Assembly (NCBI GenBank): GCA_023248415.1
Contig: JAHFEP010000161.1
Location: 1-6,694, forward strand
From: Nitrospirota bacterium
GTDB taxonomy: Bacteria > Nitrospirota > CAKKRA01 > 9FT-COMBO-42-15
Direction: 5' to 3'
Length of the DNA stretch: 6,694 nucleotides
Shown here in pieces: positions 1 to 6,300 of this stretch. The stretch's first letter is position 1. Each line of letters opens with the position of its first letter. Below the pieces are notes generated by a model. That model worked only from the letters and a program-made list of their open reading frames with translations, did not search any database and had not been told where the DNA came from. The position numbers were made by a program, and so were the translations under genes.

Positions 1-301
1 AATAGTACGGGTCTACTTGATAGCCCTGGTCAAATGCCTCGTTTGCGTCCTTCATCATGCCGAGCTTGTAATAGGAATAGCCGAGAAAATAGTAGCTCTT
101 TGCAGCATTGGGATTGATATTGGCTGCCTCTTTGAATTCCTTTGCAGCAACAGAGTATTCCTTTTGGAAGTAGAGCTCAAGCCCTTTTTTGAAGTGCTCC
201 TCTGCTGCCTTTGCATCAAAGAGCTCCTCCTGTGCAAACACAGGCGCTGAAAGAAAAAGGGTGATGATTACTGCTGCTAAAACTGTTAATAATCTTTTCA
301 T
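1..301 (-). CDS. Exported TPR-repeat protein (3' part beyond window)
   Basis: Only the first 100 codons are visible; the frame is open at the left edge. The protein begins MKRLLTVLAAVIITLFLSAP and has a clear signal peptidase I site after VFA (residue 23), so it is exported, probably to the periplasm. Two tetratricopeptide repeats follow. The first is about 32-66, with the pattern HFKKGLELYFQKEYSVAAKE and ending INPN. The second is about 67-100, with YYFLGYSYYKLGMMKDANEA and ending VDPYY. TPR repeats are protein-interaction scaffolds; the partner cannot be read from this fragment. The ATG has GGGAGG (306-311) 4-5 nt upstream, and a strong promoter lies in the 54-nt gap before it. The gene may therefore be expressed independently of the isomerase genes. 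Functional assignment beyond an exported TPR protein is not supportable. Confidence 0.88.
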   Translation of the reverse strand, partial: MKRLLTVLAAVIITLFLSAPVFAQEELFDAKAAEEHFKKGLELYFQKEYSVAAKEFKEAANINPNAAKSYYFLGYSYYKLGMMKDANEAFDQGYQVDPYY

Positions 302-305
302 CTTT

Positions 306-311
306 CCCTCC
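306..311 (-). promoter_or_regulatory. Ribosome binding site of the TPR gene
   Basis: GGAGGG reads on the minus strand just before the ATG at 301-299. It is a strong Shine-Dalgarno match and fixes the start of the TPR protein immediately before its signal peptide. Confidence 0.8.
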
Positions 312-326
312 TTTTTATTTAAGCAA

Positions 327-355
327 AACATAGCACACACTGTCTGGATTGTCAA
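327..355 (-). promoter_or_regulatory. Sigma70-type promoter for the TPR gene
   Basis: On the minus strand, TTGACA (350-355, a perfect -35) is followed by a 17-nt spacer and TATGTT (327-332, 4 of 6 matches to TATAAT). The -35 begins immediately after the TAG stop of the SurA-like gene. Predicted transcription would start near 320, leaving a leader of about 20 nt that contains the ribosome binding site. Both hexamers and spacing fit housekeeping sigma factor recognition. No operator is recognised. Confidence 0.65.
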
Positions 356-1306
356 CTACTGCAGTTTTATTTCTACATGGGCGTTCTTTCTTAAATCCCT
401 GAGCCATTCGTCATACAGGGCGTTTGCCTTTTGTTCATACAGGCTCTTTTCAATCTCTTCCCTCACCTTTTCTATTGGTATGTATGTTGGCTCTTTGCGC
501 TCTTCAATCCTGATAATATAATATCCTGCATCTGCCTTGATAACACTGCTTACATCTCCTTTTTTAAGGGAAAAGGCAGTATTTTCAAGTGCAGGAAGCA
601 TATGTCCCTTTCTAACAAATCCAATATCCCCGCCGCCATTTGCAGTAGGGTCTTCAGAATGTTTTTTTGCCATCTCAGCGAAGTCAGCGCCGCCTTTAAT
701 CTTGATTAAGGCATCCTCTGCCTTTTTTATACCATCATCGCCCTTAAAAAAGATGATGCGGAGCCTTGCCTCCTCTGGTATAGCATAATCCTTTTTCTTT
801 TCTTCATAATGTCTCTTTATCTCTTCCTCGCTTATTACAACATTTGACCGCACCTCTTTTGTAACAAGCCGCATAATCATAAGCTGCTCTGTGAGCTCCT
901 TTTTATACTGTTCAAGTGTCATATTCTCTGATGCCAATGCCCTCTTAAATGCCTCGTCATCCGGAAAGGCATTTTTGAGCTTTATATCATCAAATGCCGC
1001 ATCAACCTCTGTCTTATTTATTGCGATATTCATCTGCCGCGCCACCTGAAGCTGCAGTTTTTTTTCAATCATCTTATTTAATAAATCCCTTGTGAGTTTA
1101 TTCAAAAGCCTCTCCTGCTCCTCGCCGCTGAAGTTTTCCATTATCTGTTTTTTAGGCTTTTGTATGATTTCTTCCAATTCGCTCTGGGTTATTACCTCAT
1201 TGTTTACAACTGCCACAACCTTATCAATAGTAATGGCAGCGATGCTGCCCACAGGTATTAAAGAAAAAAACAATATAGCCACTATTAAAAAAACTTTTCT
1301 AAACAT
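356..1306 (-). CDS. SurA-like exported chaperone / peptidyl-prolyl isomerase, 316 aa
   Basis: Predicted periplasmic SurA-family protein that would help unfolded outer-membrane proteins mature. The signal peptide is MFRKVFLIVAILFFSLIPVG, with probable signal peptidase I cleavage near SIAA (21-24) and no lipobox Cys. SurA_N begins at 27 with IDKVVAVVNNEVITQSEL, the best match of the three paralogues to the SurA signature, and continues to about 175. There is one parvulin domain (about 178-272), unlike the two of E. coli SurA: EEARLRIIFF (178-187), GGGDIGF (224-230), AGYYIIRI (260-267). Both conserved active-site His positions are changed (Ile184, Tyr263), so it may act mainly as a chaperone. 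The chosen ATG has AAAGGGG (GGGG at 1315-1318) 8 nt upstream. An upstream GTG at 1384 overlaps the previous stop as GTGA, but it would add 26 residues encoded by a tandem repeat before the signal peptide. surA is a plausible name, but orthology is unproven. Confidence 0.92.
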   Translation of the reverse strand: MFRKVFLIVAILFFSLIPVGSIAAITIDKVVAVVNNEVITQSELEEIIQKPKKQIMENFSGEEQERLLNKLTRDLLNKMIEKKLQLQVARQMNIAINKTEVDAAFDDIKLKNAFPDDEAFKRALASENMTLEQYKKELTEQLMIMRLVTKEVRSNVVISEEEIKRHYEEKKKDYAIPEEARLRIIFFKGDDGIKKAEDALIKIKGGADFAEMAKKHSEDPTANGGGDIGFVRKGHMLPALENTAFSLKKGDVSSVIKADAGYYIIRIEERKEPTYIPIEKVREEIEKSLYEQKANALYDEWLRDLRKNAHVEIKLQ

Positions 1307-1314
1307 CTTAATTA

Positions 1315-1320
1315 CCCCTT
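1315..1320 (-). promoter_or_regulatory. Ribosome binding site that decides the SurA-like start
   Basis: AAGGGG lies 8 nt upstream of the ATG at 1306. It supports this internal ATG over the in-frame GTG at 1384, which would put 26 extra residues ahead of a complete signal peptide. Confidence 0.7.
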
Positions 1321-1330
1321 TAAGAAAAAA

Positions 1331-1336
1331 ATTATA
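1331..1336 (-). promoter_or_regulatory. Perfect -10 hexamer upstream of the SurA-like gene
   Basis: TATAAT occurs 24 nt upstream of the ATG, which would give a leader of about 18 nt. No good -35 is seen at 16-18 nt upstream (CCATTT at 17), and that position falls in the 8-bp tandem repeats. It could be a weak or activator-dependent internal promoter, or a chance match in AT-rich DNA. Confidence 0.3.
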
Positions 1337-1341
1337 GAAGC

Positions 1342-1373
1342 GGAGAAACGGTGAAATGGAGAATGGGTGAAAT
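1342..1373. repeat. Tandem 8-bp repeats (four units)
   Basis: On the plus strand the units are GGAGAAAC, GGTGAAAT, GGAGAATG, GGTGAAAT. Read as two 16-bp copies they match at 14 of 16 positions. The array fills most of the gap between the second lipoprotein gene and the SurA-like gene and lies just upstream of the candidate TATAAT. Its role is unknown. Confidence 0.8.
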
Positions 1374-1380
1374 AAAGCCG

Positions 1381-2337
1381 TCACTCATAAAGTATTTCAT
1401 AGTCTATCTTAACACCCTTCTTAGTTCTAAGCTCAGCCAGCCATTCACGGTATCTCATTTCTCTCTTTTCCTGCATAAGGATTCCCTTAATCTCAGACAC
1501 TGCATCTACATAGTTTATCTTCCTTGCAGGCCGTTTTTCCTCTACCTTGAATATGTGAAAGCCGTAAGGCGTTTTTATCACCTTGCTTATTTCATTGACC
1601 TTTAGTGTAAATGCAATATCAAACTCCTCTGGCATTGAGCCGCCTTTGGCAAAAAATCCGAGGTCCCCGCCCTTTGCCTTGTCTGGCGTAAGGGATTTCT
1701 CCTGCGCCAGTTTTGCAAAATCAGCGCCTGACAAAAGCTCTTTTCTTATTGCTAAAGCCTCTTCCTCTTTTGCTACCACAATCTGCCTTACCCTTGCCTC
1801 CTCTTTTCTGTTAAACTCTTCTCTGTGAGTATTATAATATTTTTTAAGCTCTGCATCCGGAATATTTATCTGACTATCTACAATTGAAGTAAGGGCCTTT
1901 TTGATAATCAGGTCTTCGCGGATACGTTCCTTCCATTTATCATAGGTGAGATTTTCTGCCTTTAAAATCTCGTCAAATTTCTCTTTGGGATAATCTGTCT
2001 TTATCTTTTCAATGGCATCATTCATCTCTGCATCGCCTATCAGAATATTCTTGCTTTGGGCTTCATGCAGGATAAGCCTTTTCTCAATCAATTGATTCAG
2101 AAGGTCTCTTTTTAGATTATTTAACTGCTCCTTATTATCCTTTATCCCGAAATTGGCTATTGTATCTTTATATAGGGAATTAAATTCGCCGAGTGTTATA
2201 GTCTGATTATCAAAGGATACAAGCGCTCTCTTTGCATCAGCCTTTCCCCTCTGGCAGCCTGCTGCAAGAAAAACCGTAAACAGGATTATTGCAAAATGCA
2301 GATTGCAAATCTTAAATTTTAATTTTTCATTTTGCAT
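1381..2337 (-). CDS. Second parvulin-type peptidyl-prolyl isomerase lipoprotein, 318 aa
   Basis: Predicted periplasmic lipoprotein foldase or chaperone and paralogue of both neighbours. A hydrophobic stretch (15-25) ends in LAAGC, with the lipidated Cys at 28 and Gln at +2. The SurA_N-like region runs from about 38 to 175 and includes LLNQLIEKRLILHEA (79-93), a motif type shared with the next gene. The parvulin domain spans about 180-270: ARVRQIVV (181-188), GGDLGFF (223-229) and YGFHIFKV (258-265). The second conserved His is kept (His261), but the first is Gln185. The C-terminal helix ends in REWLAELRTKKGVKID, close to the downstream paralogue's REWL/DEWL tail. The start is the only in-frame ATG before the lipobox. 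It lacks a Shine-Dalgarno sequence (nearest AGAAGG is 23 nt upstream), and its first 16 or so codons lie in an AT-rich repeat-like sequence. The gene starts 13 nt after its upstream neighbour, so translation may depend on coupling. Confidence 0.9.
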   Translation of the reverse strand: MQNEKLKFKICNLHFAIILFTVFLAAGCQRGKADAKRALVSFDNQTITLGEFNSLYKDTIANFGIKDNKEQLNNLKRDLLNQLIEKRLILHEAQSKNILIGDAEMNDAIEKIKTDYPKEKFDEILKAENLTYDKWKERIREDLIIKKALTSIVDSQINIPDAELKKYYNTHREEFNRKEEARVRQIVVAKEEEALAIRKELLSGADFAKLAQEKSLTPDKAKGGDLGFFAKGGSMPEEFDIAFTLKVNEISKVIKTPYGFHIFKVEEKRPARKINYVDAVSEIKGILMQEKREMRYREWLAELRTKKGVKIDYEILYE

Positions 2338-2347
2338 TTTTCAATTT
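2288..2347. repeat. AT-rich repeat-like sequence spanning a gene start
   Basis: Built from recurring words: ATTGCAAA occurs at 2288-2295 and 2302-2309, inverted arms AAAATGCA (2293-2300) and TGCATTTT (2333-2340) bracket it, and a near-palindrome TTAAATTTTAA sits at 2312-2322. It contains the ATG and first 16-17 codons of the second lipoprotein gene. Its style resembles dispersed intergenic repeats of some environmental genomes, but only one copy is present here, so dispersal is inferred. Confidence 0.5.
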
Positions 2348-2350
2348 TTA

Positions 2351-3241
2351 TTATTTTTTACCTTCTGGTGCCTTTGGCGTCTCAGACAGCTTCTTCAAGA
2401 CATCCTCTTTAATCACTATCTTTGCCTTTGACTTCAGCTCTTTAACTTTATCATTAAGGGCATTCTGCCTTTTCTGCTTTGAAAGTTTGTCCTGCAGCTT
2501 GAACTGCAATTCATTATCTATTGCAATCTTTTTATTTACTGTCCTTGAGACAACCTTTACCACACTGACCCCAAACCGCCCCTTTAGCTTGCCGCTTTCG
2601 CCAGCCTTTAATGACAGGATAACCTTTTCAAGCTCTGCTGCCTCTGCAGGTATGTCCCTTATATTAATAGGCCCTAAGTCCCCGCCTGTCTTATTATTCC
2701 TTGTATCAAGAGAAACCTTGGCAGCAAGTTTTGCAAAGTCCTCGCCTTTGGCAAGCCTTGCCAGCACATCATCAGCCTCTTTTTCTGTCTTTACAAGTAT
2801 GTGGCTTGCCTTTATCTCTGTTTTAATTATATCCTCATTCTTTTTGATATAATCTGCTAAGTCTGCCTCTGACACAGTATTCTTCTCAATAACCTCTTTA
2901 TTTAAATATGTATTGCGAAGCTCTGTGTTCTTGAACTCATCAACCTTCTGGATAAAGGCAGGGTCATTATCAAGACCTTTCTTTTTTGCATCCTCAACAA
3001 TCAATTCAGTGGCAACAATGTCATCAATGATATCATTTCTGGTCTGCTCATCAGCAAGGACTTCATGCATCCTTGATGCTGCCTGGCCCAGCCTCTTTTT
3101 AATGTCCTCTGTTGTAATCTCTCTGCTGTTTACAACTGCTATAACATCGCCTGATTTCTTTGCGCCATCCTTTGCACATGATGCTGTGAAGGATGTCAAA
3201 AGTATTAGTGCTAAAACTACAAGCATAACGTGTCTTTTCAT
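2351..3241 (-). CDS. Parvulin-type (SurA/PpiC-like) peptidyl-prolyl isomerase lipoprotein, 296 aa
   Basis: Predicted lipid-anchored folding factor with a parvulin-type peptidyl-prolyl cis-trans isomerase domain, acting in the periplasm. The N-terminus MKRHVMLVVLALILLTS leads to a lipobox-like TASC with the modified Cys at residue 22. Ala at +2 would permit outer-membrane sorting by the E. coli rule (inference). A SurA_N-like segment starts near residue 33 (VIAVVNSREITTEDI) and is followed by long helices. The parvulin domain spans about 144-234, with SHILVK (His147), GGDLG (186-190) and FGVSVVKV (223-230). The second conserved active-site His is replaced by Ser226, so catalytic competence is uncertain. 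The Lys-rich C-terminus may be disordered. The chosen ATG has AAGGAG at 3248-3253, 6 nt upstream. An in-frame start at 3292 would overlap the mfd end and bury the signal peptide behind 17 polar residues, so it was not used. The gene lies 43 nt after mfd and 13 nt before the next gene. PrsA-like is an alternative family label. Confidence 0.9.
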   Translation of the reverse strand: MKRHVMLVVLALILLTSFTASCAKDGAKKSGDVIAVVNSREITTEDIKKRLGQAASRMHEVLADEQTRNDIIDDIVATELIVEDAKKKGLDNDPAFIQKVDEFKNTELRNTYLNKEVIEKNTVSEADLADYIKKNEDIIKTEIKASHILVKTEKEADDVLARLAKGEDFAKLAAKVSLDTRNNKTGGDLGPINIRDIPAEAAELEKVILSLKAGESGKLKGRFGVSVVKVVSRTVNKKIAIDNELQFKLQDKLSKQKRQNALNDKVKELKSKAKIVIKEDVLKKLSETPKAPEGKK

Positions 3242-3247
3242 AAAGTT

Positions 3248-3253
3248 CTCCTT
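3248..3253 (-). promoter_or_regulatory. Ribosome binding site that decides the first isomerase start
   Basis: AAGGAG is placed 6 nt before the ATG at 3241. It favours this start, which begins directly with a lipoprotein signal peptide, over the longer frame that overlaps mfd. Confidence 0.75.
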
Positions 3254-3278
3254 ATTTTTAATAGATTTTGAATTATTA

Positions 3279-3308
3279 TTTATATCACACATTGCTCAAT
3301 TCTTGCAA
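3279..3308 (-). promoter_or_regulatory. Candidate extended -10 promoter overlapping the mfd stop
   Basis: On the minus strand TTGCAA (3303-3308, 4 of 6 -35 matches) is separated by 18 nt from TATAAA (3279-3284). A TG one base upstream gives TGATATAAA, an extended -10. That TGA is also the mfd stop codon. Transcription would begin near 3272, about 30 nt before the first isomerase start, so the isomerase genes could be expressed independently of mfd. Confidence 0.42.
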
Positions 3309-6300
3309 GGTAATTCTTAGCCTTTCAAAGAGTTCATCCCATTTTGAAACAGGTGTTTTTAGCAGAAATGAGTATTCAGATGAAAACCTGATATCCCTTC
3401 CATATCTTTTTATCAGTTTTTCTGCAATGCCCTTTGGTATTCCCCTGTCTTTTAAAAATCTGAACTCTACGCCGCCTGCCTTTGCCTCAATGTTAGCAAT
3501 ATTATTTGCAATTGCAAGGGATTTTAACTCAATTATATTCAGCAGGCTGCTTACAGGCTCTAAAAGGGCGCCGAATCTGTCCATCAGTTCTGCTTTTATA
3601 TTCTCAATCTCGCTGCTCTCCCTTATTGATGCAAGCCTCTTATACATATTGAGCCTCTGGAGCGAATCAGCAATATAATCATCTGGTATAAAGGCAGACA
3701 CAGGCAGATTTATTACAGGGTCAAACTCCTCCTGCACCTCCTCGCCCTTCATCCTTTTTATGGTGTTCTCAATCAATCTTGTGTACAATTCAAAGCCTAC
3801 TGCTGAAATATGGCCTGACTGCTGTTTGCCAAGTATGTTTCCTGCGCCGCGAATCTCCAAATCCCTCATCGCAAGCCTGAACCCTGCGCCAAGCTCTGTA
3901 AGCTCCCTTATTGCCTGAAGCCTCTTTTTTGCAATATCAGTAATTGTTTTGCCGCCTGCATCATCACCCTCTCCAAAGGCAGAAGGAATTAATAGATATG
4001 CGTATGCCTGCACAGAAGAACGGCCGACCCTTCCCCTTAACTGATACAGCTCTGCAAGGCCGAATCTGTCTGCATTGTTTATTATGATTGTATTAGCAGA
4101 AGGGATATCAAGGCCTGATTCAATAATGGTTGTTGAAAGAAGTATGTCGTACTCCTTATCCACAAATTTAATCATAACATCCTCAAGCGCCCTTTCGTTC
4201 ATCTGGCCGTGTGCAACTGCAATCCTCGCCACAGGCGCTATATCCTTTAAGAAGTTCGCCATCTGGGTTATTGTTTTAATCCTGTTATGAACAAAGAAGA
4301 CCTGACCTCCGCGGTTTAGTTCCTTCATAATAGCCTCCCTTATCAGTCTCTTGTCAAACTTTGCAACAACAGACCTTATAGAAAGCCTGTCAGGCGGAGG
4401 CGTGTTGATTATGCTCAAATCCCGGATGCCAACCATTGACATCTGCAGAGTCCTTGGTATAGGTGTTGCTGTTAATGTCAGGACATCAACATTCTTTCTA
4501 AACTCCTTTAATCTCTCCTTATGCTTGACACCGAATCTGTGCTCCTCGTCAATTATCACAAGGCCAAGCTCTTTGAACACAACATCCTTTTGCAAAAGCC
4601 TGTGCGTGCCAATAATAATATCTATCTTTCCCTCTGCAATATCCTTTATAATTTCTTTCTGCTCCTGTGAAGTCCTGAATCTGCTGAGCATCTCTATCCT
4701 CATTGGAAATGGCGAGAATCTCTCTTTAAAGTTCTGATAGTGCTGTTCAGCAAGTATTGTTGTCGGCACAAGAAGGGCTGCCTGCTTATTATTAACTACA
4801 GCCTTAAATGCTGCCCTCATTGCAACCTCTGTCTTTCCATATCCAACATCGCCGCAAACAAGCCTGTCCATCGGCCTCTGCCTCTCCATATCCCTCTTTA
4901 AATCATCTATTGCAGTAAGCTGGTCAGGCGTCTCGTCATATTCAAAGGAAGCCTCAAACTCCTCCATCAACTGCTCATCAGGCGGATATGCTATCCCCTT
5001 GGCAACCTCCCTGTGTGCATAAAGCTCTACCAGCTCCTTTGCGATTAATTCTGCTGCCCTCTTTACCTTAGCCTTTGCCTTTTCCCATGATGTGCCGCCT
5101 AATTTGTCTATGTGCGGCGCCTTTCCTTCAACGCCGATATATTTCTGCACCATATTCAGCCTGTCAACAGGGACATAGAGCTTGTCATTGCCGGCATATT
5201 TTATATGCAGAAAGTCGCTTTCATAGCCGCTCACCTTTAGTCTCTTTAATCCTTCATATCTGCCGATGCCATGCTGAATATGAACAACATAGTCGCCCTC
5301 GTTTAATTCTGTAAAGGATGAGATTATCTGGCCGAGCCTGCTCGGCTTCGGAGGCTTATGCTTTATCCTTCTGCCGAATATCTCATCCTCTGTTATTACA
5401 ATCAGGCCGAATTCAGGAAAAGAAAAACCTGCGGACAGAGCGCCGAGAGCTAAACAGATATGGTGAGAGTCTTTAGGAGAGTCAGCCTCATTTATGAGCG
5501 GGACATTCAGCTCATATTCCATGAAAAGATGCTGAATCTTCTCTGCACGTTCCTTTGTGGGACAGACAATAATAATATCGTTGTCCTCTTTAAGGCAATT
5601 CAGTTTATTAACCAATATCTCAAAAAAGTCTTCAGCCTTTTCTTTTTCTGCTATGGCCTTCTTATCCTTTTTCAAAGGCGAGATGCCTATCCCTTCAATG
5701 GAGCTTGTCTGAAGGGTTATATTATTATCCTCTTCTGCCTTTATGTATAAGGGCTCTAATTCTATTATGCCCTTTTCATTTATTGTCGTCAGTATTTCAC
5801 CCCATGAAACATATATCTTTTCCGGCAGGGGCACAGCCTGCTTTGCGCCTGAACCTTCATTTGCCTCATTAAAACCATCTATAATTTTTTTTTCGTAGCC
5901 CTCTGCCTCATCTTTTATCTCTTCTTGTTCATTTAGCACATAGCTGGTATCAGAGGAAAGATAATCAAAGATAGAGGCAAGCTGCATATCTGATGGGACT
6001 GCAAGGGGAAGCACTATCGCCTCATCCATCTTAGTTATTGACCGCTGCGTCTCAATATCAAACTCTTTGATTGTCTCAACAGTGTCTCCAAAAAAATCAA
6101 GACGAATAGGATTTTTAAAATAGGGCGTGAATAAATCAATAATGCCGCCCCTGATGCTGAATTCGCCTGTCTCTGTTACAGGGTCATTCTGCTGATAGCC
6201 CATATCAATCAGGCAGCGGATAAAATCATCCCTGTATAATTCTGTTTCTTCAAATCCTTTCATGGCTGCTGCGCCTGCCTTTATCTTTATTGTATTTGAA

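Noticed and set aside
17..521. Plus-strand open frames opposite the TPR and SurA-like genes
   Set aside because: They are antisense shadows of genes with clear signal peptides and domains, with no family match of their own.
733..766. Short inverted repeat CATCATC/GATGATG inside the SurA-like gene
   Set aside because: Only 7 bp with a long A-rich loop in coding DNA; no T run or other sign of function.
1342..1373. CRISPR-like array
   Set aside because: The units are 8 bp and directly adjacent with no spacers, so this is a simple tandem repeat.
1307..1384. GTG at 1384 as start of the SurA-like gene
   Set aside because: It would place 26 repeat-encoded residues before a complete signal peptide, whereas the ATG at 1306 has a good ribosome binding site.
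3242..3292. Longer start for the first isomerase overlapping the mfd stop
   Set aside because: It adds polar residues ahead of a lipoprotein signal peptide, and the internal ATG has AAGGAG at ideal spacing.
2487..5750. Plus-strand open frames opposite the first isomerase and mfd
   Set aside because: Compositionally they are complements of Lys/Glu-rich coding sequence; no ribosome binding sites or recognisable domains support them.
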